This document shows, piece after piece, positions 24,642-33,093 of a stretch of DNA of 64,000 nucleotides. Positions within the stretch are counted from its first letter, which is position 1. Each line of letters begins with the position of its first letter. Position numbers and translations under genes: made by a program. The notes below the pieces were generated by a model that ran no database searches, was not told where the DNA came from, and worked only from the letters and a program-made list of their open reading frames with translations. The stretch is from an uncultured Sphingomonas sp. Lineage in GTDB: Bacteria; Pseudomonadota; Alphaproteobacteria; Sphingomonadales; Sphingomonadaceae. The stretch is from the NCBI GenBank assembly GCA_913775975.1, contig CAJYLQ010000015.1:1-64000 (forward strand), in the 5' to 3' direction.

Positions 24642-26041
24642 CAGACCGGCCGGAACGGATAGGGCGCCTCGGTCCGCTGGAAGGGATCGAGGTCGAGTGC
24701 GCGGGTGATCGGCGGCAGCGAACGGGCGGGACAGGCAGGCCGCTCGCACAGGTGGCAGGCCGGGCCGATCGGCGTCGCGGGCCGGGCCGGATCGTCATGC
24801 CCGATCGCCCCGGCCGCCGCCGCCGCGACGCACCCAAGGATCAGCAGCGCCGGCGCCTCCCCGACCGGGGAAGGCACGGCGCGCGCCCAGGTGAGATAGG
24901 TGGTGCCGTCCGGCATCTCGGCGCGGTCCACCACCTCCTCGCCCGGCCGGCGCAGCGCGGCATGAACGTGCCAGCGCGGGCAGCCGCCGCCATAGCGCGC
25001 CAGCGGCAGCGAGTCGGCGGCATAGCGCTTCATGACGTTGCCGGCGCCATCCAGCTTCAGAAGGAACAGCGGCACCCCGCGCGCACCCGCCCGGTCCAGC
25101 GTCGTCAGCCGGTGCGCGACCTGCTCGATCGAGGTGCCGAAACGGTCGGCCAGCAGGTCCAGATCGTAGCGGCCCTCGACGGCGGCGGCGTGGAAGCGGC
25201 CATAGGGCATCAGGATCGCGGCGGCGGCATAGGCGGTCAGCGCGCGCTGGACGAGGCGCCGCGTTTCCGCATTGGGAGGCGCGGCCTCGTCGACGAGCGC
25301 GCCGATCGCGAGTGCCAGCTCCTGCCAGGCCAGCTGGTGCGCGATGCCGAACAGCCGGCTGGCGGCGGACAGCCGCTCCGACAGCATCAGGCGACGACGG
25401 TGATAGTCGTAATGGCGCAATGCCGCCGACAGCGTGCCGCCCGGCACAATCCGCACCGACAGGCCGTACGCCTCCGCCAGTCGGCGGACCATACCCTCGC
25501 GCAGCGCCTCCGGCCCCTCGCCCAGCGTGGCGGACAGGGTCTCGGCGGCGGTGTCGAGCGCGGCGAAGTGATTGCGCCGCGCCTCCAGCCACTCGCGCAG
25601 CCAGACGATCGGAGAGGCGGCGGGAGCGGCGCCCGCGCCGACCGCCTCCAGCCGTTCGGGCACCTGCCGCAGGTCGCTGACCGCGCGATAGAGGCGACGC
25701 ACCGCCTCCGCCATGCCGGGATAGTTCTCCGCGACCTCCAGCACCTCCTGCCGGGTGATGCCGATGTCGCGGATCAGGTCGTCGGCGACGATCTCCTGCA
25801 GGTCGCCCGCCGATGCCTCCTGCGCGCCCGCGACGAAGCCGCGCACGTCGAGGTCATACGTATGGGCAAGCCGCAGCAGCATCTGTGCGGTCAGCGGCCG
25901 CTGGTTCCGCTCCAGATGATTGAGATAGCTGGGGGAGACGCCCAGTTCCTCCGCCATGCGGCTCTGGTTCAAGCCCAGCTCGCGCCGCAGCGTGCGGAGC
26001 CGCGGCCCCAGATACAGTTTGCGATCCCCCGGCGCCGCCAT
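24641..26041 (-). CDS. RamB/ScfR-type regulator of acetate/short-chain fatty acid metabolism
   Basis: The 466-residue protein has an XRE helix-turn-helix at residues 10-65 (ELGLNQSRMAEELGVSPSYL). A large sensor region of the IrrE/DUF2083 type follows, with PRWHVHAALRRPGEEVVDR, and a cysteine cluster CHLCERPACPARSLPPI near the C-terminus. This matches the RamB family, which controls isocitrate lyase and malate synthase in actinobacteria. The gene diverges from aceA, which makes that role here highly likely. A palindrome, TGACA-CGC-TGTCA, lies just before its own start, suggesting autoregulation. Confidence 0.87.
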   Translation of the reverse strand: MAAPGDRKLYLGPRLRTLRRELGLNQSRMAEELGVSPSYLNHLERNQRPLTAQMLLRLAHTYDLDVRGFVAGAQEASAGDLQEIVADDLIRDIGITRQEVLEVAENYPGMAEAVRRLYRAVSDLRQVPERLEAVGAGAAPAASPIVWLREWLEARRNHFAALDTAAETLSATLGEGPEALREGMVRRLAEAYGLSVRIVPGGTLSAALRHYDYHRRRLMLSERLSAASRLFGIAHQLAWQELALAIGALVDEAAPPNAETRRLVQRALTAYAAAAILMPYGRFHAAAVEGRYDLDLLADRFGTSIEQVAHRLTTLDRAGARGVPLFLLKLDGAGNVMKRYAADSLPLARYGGGCPRWHVHAALRRPGEEVVDRAEMPDGTTYLTWARAVPSPVGEAPALLILGCVAAAAAGAIGHDDPARPATPIGPACHLCERPACPARSLPPITRALDLDPFQRTEAPYPFRPV

Positions 26042-26043
26042 TC

Positions 26044-26097
26044 TGACACGCTGTCACAAATTTACAGGTTGAACAAGTCACGACGCGACTTCGCGTC
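26044..26097. promoter_or_regulatory. Two palindromes in the divergent ramB-like/aceA control region
   Basis: TGACA-CGC-TGTCA (26044-26056) lies 2 bases from the regulator's start codon. GACGCGA-CT-TCGCGTC (26082-26097) lies in the middle of the 127-bp gap. Both are perfect inverted repeats, and GTCAC recurs around the second. They are candidates for binding by the RamB-like protein, but they do not match the actinobacterial RamB consensus as I recall it. Confidence 0.5.
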
Positions 26098-26168
26098 ACT
26101 CATCGTCCTTCCGCCGCCCGCGCGGCTCCGGCATCCCGACCGCAACAGCCAGGACGAGGACCCCGACG

Positions 26169-27758
26169 ATGCACTACGCCGCCACGCTTTCCACCGCCAC
26201 CGACCTGATCGCCGGACAGGACATGTGGGACGGCATCGCGCCCGAAGCGGTCGCCCGGATGCGCCTTCAGAACCGCTTCGGCTGCGGGCTGGACATCGCG
26301 CGCCACACCGCGAAGATCATGCGTCGCGACATGGCCGCGTATGACGCGGATCCGGCCGCCTACACCCAGTCGCTGGGGTGCTGGCACGGGTTCATCGGCC
26401 AACAGAAGATCATCAGCATCCGCAAGCATTTCGGCACCACCAAGGGCCGCTACCTGTACCTTTCGGGCTGGATGGTCGCCGCGCTGCGATCCGAATTCGG
26501 CCCCCTGCCCGACCAGTCGATGCACGAGAAGACGAGCGTTCCCGCGCTGATCGAGGAACTCTACACCTTCCTGAAGCAGGCCGATGCGCGAGAGCTGGGA
26601 ATGATGTTCCGCGATCTGGACGCCGCCCGCGCGGCCGGCGACATGACGCGCGAGGCGTCGCTCGTTGCCGCGATCGACGGGTATGAGAGCCATGTCGTGC
26701 CGATCATCGCCGATATCGACGCAGGCTTCGGCAATGCGGAGGCGACGTACCTGCTGGCCAAGAAGATGATCGAGGCAGGCGCCTGCGCGCTGCAGATCGA
26801 GAATCAGGTCAGCGACGAGAAGCAGTGCGGCCATCAGGACGGCAAGGTCACGGTTCCGCACGAAGACTTTCTGGCGAAGATCCGCGCCTGCCGGTACGCG
26901 TTCCTGGAACTGGGCGTCGATGACGGGATCATCGTCGCGCGGACCGACTCGCTGGGTGCCGGGCTGACGAAGCAGATCGCCTATAGCAGCCAGCCGGGCG
27001 ATCTGGGCGACCAGTACAACGCCTTCCTGGCGGGCGACCCGGTCGACAGCCCCGCCGACCTGCGCGGCGATGTGCTGATCGAGCGGGACGGACAGCTGAT
27101 CCGGCCGCGCCGGCTGCGGTCGAACCTGTTCGAGTTCCGGGCGGGCACGGGCGAGGACCGCTGCGTCCTCGACTGCATAACCGCGCTGCGCCACGGCGCG
27201 GACCTGCTTTGGATCGAAACGGAGCGGCCCGACATCGCGCAGATCGCCGGCATGGTCGACCGCGTCCGCGAACAGGTGCCGAATGCGAAGCTGGTCTACA
27301 ACAACTCGCCGTCGTTCAACTGGACGCTGAACTTCCGCCAGCAGGTCTACGATGCCTGGGCGGCGGCGGGGCGCGACGTGTCGGCCTATGAACGGGGTGC
27401 GCTGATGAGCGTGATCTATGACGCGACGGAGCTGGCGCAGGAGGCGGACGAGCGGATCCGCACCTTCCAGCGGGATGCCAGCGCGCGTGCCGGCATCTTC
27501 CACCACCTCATCACGCTGCCGACCTATCACACGGCCGCACTGGGCACGGACCAGCTGGCGCGGGAGTATTTCGGGGAGGCGGGAATGCTGGGCTATGTCG
27601 CCAACGTCCAGCGCCGCGAAATCCGCGAAGGGATCGCCTGCGTCCGCCACCAGAACATGGCCGGCAGCGATATCGGCGACGACCACAAGGACTATTTCGC
27701 CGGGGAAGCCGCGCTGAAGGCGGGCGGCATCCACAACACGATGAACCAGTTCGCCTGA
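26169..27758 (+). CDS. aceA: Isocitrate lyase, long (Pseudomonas/ICL3-type) form
   Basis: Isocitrate lyase splits isocitrate into glyoxylate and succinate, the first step of the glyoxylate shunt. The 529-residue protein has the active-site region SDEKQCGHQDGKVTVPHEDF, with KQCGH in place of the KKCGH of the short enterobacterial form. It also has the metal-site segment IIADIDAGFGNAEATY and LVYNNSPSFNWTLNF. Length and these motifs place it with the longer subfamily found in Pseudomonas and Sphingomonas. It is followed by a small unknown gene (20 bases) and malate synthase. Confidence 0.96.
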   Translation: MHYAATLSTATDLIAGQDMWDGIAPEAVARMRLQNRFGCGLDIARHTAKIMRRDMAAYDADPAAYTQSLGCWHGFIGQQKIISIRKHFGTTKGRYLYLSGWMVAALRSEFGPLPDQSMHEKTSVPALIEELYTFLKQADARELGMMFRDLDAARAAGDMTREASLVAAIDGYESHVVPIIADIDAGFGNAEATYLLAKKMIEAGACALQIENQVSDEKQCGHQDGKVTVPHEDFLAKIRACRYAFLELGVDDGIIVARTDSLGAGLTKQIAYSSQPGDLGDQYNAFLAGDPVDSPADLRGDVLIERDGQLIRPRRLRSNLFEFRAGTGEDRCVLDCITALRHGADLLWIETERPDIAQIAGMVDRVREQVPNAKLVYNNSPSFNWTLNFRQQVYDAWAAAGRDVSAYERGALMSVIYDATELAQEADERIRTFQRDASARAGIFHHLITLPTYHTAALGTDQLAREYFGEAGMLGYVANVQRREIREGIACVRHQNMAGSDIGDDHKDYFAGEAALKAGGIHNTMNQFA

Positions 27759-27778
27759 CACCCACGGAAAGGAGAGAG

Positions 27779-27982
27779 ATGATGACGACCCCTGCTACGA
27801 CTTTGGCCGATACGCCCGCCACCCCGCGCACGCCCCGCCCGGCCCGCGCGACCTTCTCCACCGAGGATTTCCGGCTGCTGCGCGAGGCGGTCGTCAGCTA
27901 CCTCCAGCGGCCGGAGGTTCAGGACGGGCCGAACTCGATCAAGTTCAGCAACCTGTATCACCGGCTGGGCCGGACGGGCTGA
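27779..27982 (+). CDS. Small protein of unknown function between aceA and malate synthase
   Basis: This 67-residue protein has a Thr/Pro/Ala-rich, probably disordered, first third and then a compact helical part, FSTEDFRLLREAVVSYLQRP, followed by SIKFSNLYHRLGRTG. A strong ribosome-binding site (AAAGGAGAGAG) precedes tandem ATGs at 27779 and 27782. The clear RBS, operon position and amphipathic pattern indicate a real gene. No known family was recognised. It may modulate the neighbouring glyoxylate-shunt enzymes, but nothing in the sequence shows this. Confidence 0.7.
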   Translation: MMTTPATTLADTPATPRTPRPARATFSTEDFRLLREAVVSYLQRPEVQDGPNSIKFSNLYHRLGRTG

Positions 27983-28015
27983 GTCCGCTCCACCCGCCAC
28001 AGCCGACCGACCTGT

Positions 28016-28044
28016 CCGTGCCCTCGCTTAGCGCGGGGGCACGG
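28016..28044 (+). other. Stem-loop upstream of malate synthase
   Basis: CCGTGCCC (28016-28023) and GGGCACGG (28037-28044) form a perfect 8-bp stem with a 13-base loop. It lies in the 98-bp gap between the small gene and malate synthase. It has no T-run, so an mRNA-stability or partial-attenuation element is more likely than a full terminator. Confidence 0.4.
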
Positions 28045-28080
28045 GCCATATCGAACGCCCCGCTTGCCCGATCGGACCTG

Positions 28081-30234
28081 ATGATGACCACCCGCCTCGA
28101 CCGCGCCGGCCTGTCCGTCGCCCCCGCGCTTGCCAAATTCGTCGAAGGCCAGGCCCTGCCCGGCACCGGCGTGACGGCCGAGCACTTCTGGACCGGCCTC
28201 GCGACGCTGTACGCCCGCTTCGCGCCCGAGAATGCGGCGCTGCTGGCGGAGCGCGATGCGATCCAGGCACGGATTGACGCTCGCTATCGGGCGGGCGAAG
28301 ACGGCGCCGACCCCGGATTTCTGCGCGAGATCGGCTATCTGGTCGCGGAACCCGCCCCCTTCACCATCGACCCGCAGAACGTCGACCCGGAGGTCGCGAC
28401 GATCGCCGCCCCGCAGTTGGTCGTGCCGGCGCTGAACGCCCGGTTCCTGCTGAACGCCGCCAATGCGCGCTGGGGCAGCCTGTACGATGCGCTGTACGGC
28501 ACGGACGCGATCCCCGGCACGGCCGCCGCGTCCGGCTATGACGCCGGGCGGGGGGCGCAGGTTATCGAATGGGCGCGTACATTCCTGGACGAGGCGATCC
28601 CGCTGGCGGCCGGATCATGGCGCGACTGGCGTGGCGAAGCGCCCGATCTCGCCCCGCCCGCGCGCGTCGCCGGGCGGACCGAGAACGGTGGCTGGCTGAT
28701 CGCGCATCACGGCCTGCACGTCGAGCTCGTCATAGACCGCGATCACCCGATTGGTCGCGACGATCCGGCCGCCCTCGCCGATGTCGTGCTGGAGGCGGCG
28801 GCGACCACGATCGTCGATCTGGAGGATTCGGTCGCCGCCGTCGATGCGGAGGACAAGGTCGCGGGCTTTGCCAACTGGCTGGGCCTGATGCGCGGCGACC
28901 TGACCGCGCGCTTCGCCAAGGGCGGGCGTACGGTGACGCGGGCACTGGAGGAGGACCGCCGTTACCGCTCGGGCGAAGGGCAGGCGATGACGCTGCCGGG
29001 GCGCAGCCTCTTGTTCCTGCGCACGGTCGGCCATCTGATGACGACGCCCGCCATCCGCCTGCCCGATGGCGCGGAGGCGCCCGAGGGGATCCTCGACACC
29101 GCGATCGGCTGCCTGATCGCGCTGCACGACCGCAACGGGGCGCGGGCGAACAGCCGGGCGGGCAGCATTTATCTGGTGAAGCCCAAGATGCACGGGCCCG
29201 CCGAATGCGCCTTCACTGATCGGTTGTTCGACGCGGTCGAGGATCTGCTGGGCCTGCCGCGCCACACGGTCAAGGTCGGGCTGATGGACGAGGAGCGGCG
29301 GACCAGCGCGAACCTTTCCGCCTGCATCCATGCGCTGCGTCATCGCATCGTCTTCATCAACACCGGCTTCCTCGATCGGACGGGGGACGAGATCCACACC
29401 GCGATGCACGCCGGACCGATGATCCCGAAGGCGGCGATGAAGGGCGCTGGCTGGATCGCCGCGTACGAGGATCGCAACGTCGCGATCGGCCTTGCCAGCG
29501 GGTTCGGCGGACGGGCGCAGATCGGCAAGGGGATGTGGGCGATGCCCGACCGGATGGCCGACATGCTGGCGCAGAAGATCGCGCACCCGGAAACGGGCGC
29601 GACGACCGCCTGGGTGCCCTCCCCCACGGCGGCGACGCTGCATGCCACGCATTATCACCGCGTTGACGTGCACACGCGGCAGGCGGCGCGCGGGGGACGG
29701 CCGCCGGCCGCGCTGGCCGCCCTGCTGACCCCGCCGGTCGCGCCGGCCGCCGACTGGACGCCCGACGTGATCGGGCGAGAGCTGGACAATAACGCGCAAG
29801 GCATATTGGGCTATGTCGTCCGCTGGGTCGATCAGGGCGTCGGCTGTTCCAAGGTGCCGGACATCCACGACGTCGGGTTGATGGAGGATCGCGCGACGCT
29901 GCGCATATCCTCGCAGCATATGGCGAACTGGCGGCTGCACGGCATCGCACCGGACGCGGCGATCCACGCCGCCTTCCGCCGGATGGCGGCACGGGTCGAC
30001 GCGCAGAATGCGGGCGATCCCGCATATCGCCCGCTGATCGACGCGGACGGCGGCGAGAGCCTGGCCTATCGTGCCGCGCTGGCGCTGGTGATGGAGGGTG
30101 TCACGCAGCCGAGCGGCTATACCGAACCGCTGCTCCACCGCTTCCGCCAGCAGGCGAAGGCGGCGGACGGAGTCGCACCGCCGGCGGCGACCGCGACGCC
30201 GCCCGTCTCGCAGCCGGAGCCGCAGCCCGCCTGA
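28081..30234 (+). CDS. glcB: Malate synthase G
   Basis: The 717-residue monomeric enzyme condenses glyoxylate with acetyl-CoA to malate, the second step of the glyoxylate shunt. It shows the family segments TIVDLEDSVAAVDAEDKV (with catalytic acidic residues), VKPKMHGPAECAFTD, KVGLMDEERRTSANL and NTGFLDRTGDEIHTAM. The length equals that of malate synthase G rather than the shorter A form. A GTG extends the frame to 28018, inside a stem-loop, but tandem ATGs at 28081 and 28084 give the family's normal N-terminus. The tail after about residue 700 is Ala/Pro-rich. Confidence 0.96.
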   Translation: MMTTRLDRAGLSVAPALAKFVEGQALPGTGVTAEHFWTGLATLYARFAPENAALLAERDAIQARIDARYRAGEDGADPGFLREIGYLVAEPAPFTIDPQNVDPEVATIAAPQLVVPALNARFLLNAANARWGSLYDALYGTDAIPGTAAASGYDAGRGAQVIEWARTFLDEAIPLAAGSWRDWRGEAPDLAPPARVAGRTENGGWLIAHHGLHVELVIDRDHPIGRDDPAALADVVLEAAATTIVDLEDSVAAVDAEDKVAGFANWLGLMRGDLTARFAKGGRTVTRALEEDRRYRSGEGQAMTLPGRSLLFLRTVGHLMTTPAIRLPDGAEAPEGILDTAIGCLIALHDRNGARANSRAGSIYLVKPKMHGPAECAFTDRLFDAVEDLLGLPRHTVKVGLMDEERRTSANLSACIHALRHRIVFINTGFLDRTGDEIHTAMHAGPMIPKAAMKGAGWIAAYEDRNVAIGLASGFGGRAQIGKGMWAMPDRMADMLAQKIAHPETGATTAWVPSPTAATLHATHYHRVDVHTRQAARGGRPPAALAALLTPPVAPAADWTPDVIGRELDNNAQGILGYVVRWVDQGVGCSKVPDIHDVGLMEDRATLRISSQHMANWRLHGIAPDAAIHAAFRRMAARVDAQNAGDPAYRPLIDADGGESLAYRAALALVMEGVTQPSGYTEPLLHRFRQQAKAADGVAPPAATATPPVSQPEPQPA

Positions 30235-30237
30235 CCG

Positions 30238-32985
30238 TCAGCCGGCGACAAGCTCGACGGTGCGCGGCTGGGTGGATAGCGGCACGCTGTACGCGCCGCG
30301 CTCCATCGTGCCACCGCGCACGGTGCGCGCGGGGGTGCCGGCCAGCGTGCCCTCCACCCGGATGCGCGCGGTGGGCGTCGTCGCGTCGGCGGGGTCGAGC
30401 GTCAGCGCGATCGCCTTCGTCGCGGGGTTCCAGGTCGCGCTGGCGATGCGGCCCGCGTCCAGCGTGATCCACTGACCGGCGGGCGCGATGAACAGGCGGC
30501 TGCGCGCGCCGTCCTTCGGCGTGATCGTCACGGTGTCGCCCGCCTGCGTCACGTTGCCGCCAAAGCCGAGCCAGCCGAAGGTGGGATCGTTCACCAGATA
30601 GGTCGCCGCAGTCACGGCATGGCCGTAAAAACCCATGCCATAATCGCCGCTGTACGGATCCCACTTCATCATGTCGGGCCAGCTGTGGAAGGCGGCGGAC
30701 GAGAAGCCCTTCTGGTCGATGTTCGTGATCCCGCCCATCATCCCGCCATAGGCGACACGCAGCAGGTGCAAGTCGGCCGGGTTCCGGCGATAGGCGTCGA
30801 ACAGCGGCACCGCGTTCAGCGCCGAACCATAGTGATGGATCTGCCGCTCGATGCGTGGGTTCTTGCCGCCGTAGAGGAAGTCCCAATAGCGGCGGGCGTT
30901 GCCGTTATAGCCCCAGCTGGGAATGGTCGGGTCATAGCCCAGGATCACTTCGCGCGTGATGTCCGCCTGTGGCTGATATCCGAAATAGCGCATCCAGGCG
31001 TAGACTTCCGGTTGGCCGGTGGAATCCCACGCCATTTCGGAGCCGAACGGGTATTTCAGCGTGCGCCAATGGTCGGCGCGCCCCTTCATCAGCCGTTCCA
31101 TATTGGCGGCCTTGTCCGCCCAGCCCTCCCGCTTCAGGTCGGCGAGAATGTCGAGGAAGACATCGCCCTCCATCAGCCCGAATTCGGTATAATAGGGCGC
31201 GTCGCGCATCATCGCGACGACGGTCTGATAGGCATGGTCCAGATACCATTGCCAATCCTGCTGCTTCACCAGCCCCGGATGGTTGCGCGCCGTGCGGTAG
31301 AGCACCCAATGGCCGATCGCGACATGTGGATAGTTGTAAGCGCGGCCAAGGTCGCCGGCAGCCTTCTCGTTCCACGACGTCCAGCTGGACCATTTCTTGG
31401 CGTCGCCCGGGTACAGGTTCGGGAATTTTGCGGGGTCGTAATAGAACAGGCTCTTCTTGACCGCCCCCGCCCTCGGCCCGTCCGCGACCTGGAGGTTGCC
31501 GACGACGGTCCTGCCGATCATCCGCTCCAGCTTCGCGATCTCGGCGCCTTCCGGGTGATCGAGTTGCTTCATCACCGCCGCGACCCAGCTGCCGCCGCCG
31601 CCCTCGTCGCTCATGCCGGCGATCCAGACGCGCGGCTCGGTATCGACGATTTTCCCCGCCTCGTCGTCATAGGTCAGGATCGCGGGCGAGCGGCCGAACG
31701 GATCGCCCTTCCCCTCATACCATTGCTGCGTGGTCGCGAAGCGGCCGAGGTCCGCCATCGTCTGGTCGAGGGGCTTGGTGACGAAATAGCTGACCGTCTG
31801 GTGCGTGCCATCGGCATAGCCCAGCGTCAGGCGCGCCTGCCCCCATTTGGCGCCGCGCACGGCCAGCTTCGTCCAGCCCTTCACCGTCCCCGCCCGCGTC
31901 GCGGTCAGTGCGCCCGCCGGATAGCTCTCGATCGTCGTCAGCGCGGCCGGCGCCTTCAGGAACAGCGTCGCGTCCTGATCCATCGGCACGACATAGCCGG
32001 GCACGCCGACCGCGACCGGCCGACGGTTGGCGATCAGCGTCGGCTCGATCGCGCGGATCGACGGGGACGGTACCAGCCGCACCCCGACCGTGATCGATCG
32101 GCCGGGGGCGAGCGTGCGCGAGGTCGGCGCGTTCCACTGCCCGCCCGCCGCCTTCCATTCGCGATCCGCATAGCCCAGCGAATGGACGGTCCAGTCGTAG
32201 AAGCCCTCGGACGTTTGGGCGCGCGGGCTCTTTTCGGTGAAGATGGACCCGGCATCCGCCTCGCGCGGGTTCTTCAGCGGGGCATAGGCCTCCAGCGGGG
32301 TGCCCGCCTGCGGCAGGACGAGGAGCGCGGGCCCCGCACCGTTCAGCCGCGTGACCTGCAGATAACCGGCGTCGCGGCCGATATACGGATCGACGAAGCT
32401 CGCCTCCGCATGGGCCTGATCGAGCGTGCGGTCGGTGATGATGTTGTCGAACACCATCGGCATGCCCAGCGCGCCGATCTCCAGCGGGACCGAGCCGGTA
32501 TTGGTGATGCGGAACGACAGGCCGAGCCCGCCCGTCGCGTTCGTCCAGTACCGCTCGACGCGGAATGGCGCGCCGGGCCCCATGCTGGCGGTGATTTCTG
32601 CCGCCGCGATCGTCTTGCCGCTCGCGGGCAGCGGGCGGATCGGCGCGCGCAGGTGCGCCGAGGCGAAGTCCCGCCACGCCCCCCCGGCGGTGCGCACGCG
32701 AAGGTTCAGGTCGCCAAGATGGTTGTAGCCATCGCCGGTCCGCTCCGCCTCCCGCCCCGTCGGTACGAAGCTGAACTGCGGCTCGGCGGAAGGCGACAGG
32801 CGGGCCAGCGTGCCCGTATCCCGGCGCAGCGCGATGCGGAACGGCCCGACGACATGCTCGGTCATCGCCACCGGCGGATAGGTCCGCTTCGCCGGCTCCT
32901 GCGCCGCCAGCGGCATCCCCGCGACGAGCGGCGTCGCGACGGCGGCGAACAGGCAGGCGGTGGCGAGCAGGCGGAACCGGGACAT
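30238..32985 (-). CDS. Secreted protein of the DUF5695 type, probable carbohydrate-active protein
   Basis: The 915-residue protein starts with a signal peptide (about residues 1-28, cleavage near PLAAQE). A beta-rich N-terminal half carries SPSAEPQFSFVPTGR and GDGYNHLGDLNLRV. A helical, glycosidase-toroid-like second half carries LIVYDDEA-type and GHWVLYRTARNHPG segments. I associate it with the DUF5695 family found in polysaccharide-degrading bacteria; the reaction is unknown. It diverges from a GH43 enzyme across 108 bases, which supports a role in plant or microbial glycan use. Stretches such as YNYPHVAIGHWVLYR and YGGKNPRIERQIHHYGSALN may line an active site. Confidence 0.75.
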   Translation of the reverse strand: MSRFRLLATACLFAAVATPLVAGMPLAAQEPAKRTYPPVAMTEHVVGPFRIALRRDTGTLARLSPSAEPQFSFVPTGREAERTGDGYNHLGDLNLRVRTAGGAWRDFASAHLRAPIRPLPASGKTIAAAEITASMGPGAPFRVERYWTNATGGLGLSFRITNTGSVPLEIGALGMPMVFDNIITDRTLDQAHAEASFVDPYIGRDAGYLQVTRLNGAGPALLVLPQAGTPLEAYAPLKNPREADAGSIFTEKSPRAQTSEGFYDWTVHSLGYADREWKAAGGQWNAPTSRTLAPGRSITVGVRLVPSPSIRAIEPTLIANRRPVAVGVPGYVVPMDQDATLFLKAPAALTTIESYPAGALTATRAGTVKGWTKLAVRGAKWGQARLTLGYADGTHQTVSYFVTKPLDQTMADLGRFATTQQWYEGKGDPFGRSPAILTYDDEAGKIVDTEPRVWIAGMSDEGGGGSWVAAVMKQLDHPEGAEIAKLERMIGRTVVGNLQVADGPRAGAVKKSLFYYDPAKFPNLYPGDAKKWSSWTSWNEKAAGDLGRAYNYPHVAIGHWVLYRTARNHPGLVKQQDWQWYLDHAYQTVVAMMRDAPYYTEFGLMEGDVFLDILADLKREGWADKAANMERLMKGRADHWRTLKYPFGSEMAWDSTGQPEVYAWMRYFGYQPQADITREVILGYDPTIPSWGYNGNARRYWDFLYGGKNPRIERQIHHYGSALNAVPLFDAYRRNPADLHLLRVAYGGMMGGITNIDQKGFSSAAFHSWPDMMKWDPYSGDYGMGFYGHAVTAATYLVNDPTFGWLGFGGNVTQAGDTVTITPKDGARSRLFIAPAGQWITLDAGRIASATWNPATKAIALTLDPADATTPTARIRVEGTLAGTPARTVRGGTMERGAYSVPLSTQPRTVELVAG

Positions 32986-33093
32986 GCAAATCCTTTCGTG
33001 TTGCCATCAGCCTACCGCGCCGGATCGACTTCAACAATTGGATTATAACGTATACCATGACCTATCTGAAGATCGCATGACGGAATTTTCATC

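Noticed and set aside
24642..24749. N-terminal extension of the ModE-like protein
   Set aside because: The extra residues (Arg/Ala/Pro-rich) do not fit the family, and the coupled ATG at 24641 gives the normal start.
28018..28080. GTG-initiated extension of malate synthase G
   Set aside because: It lies within a stem-loop, and tandem ATGs at 28081 and 28084 match the usual N-terminus.
33041..33056. TATA-ACG-TATA motif between the DUF5695 and GH43 genes as a regulator site
   Set aside because: Only 4-bp arms of self-complementary TATA. It may simply contain the TATAAT -10 element of the minus-strand gene.
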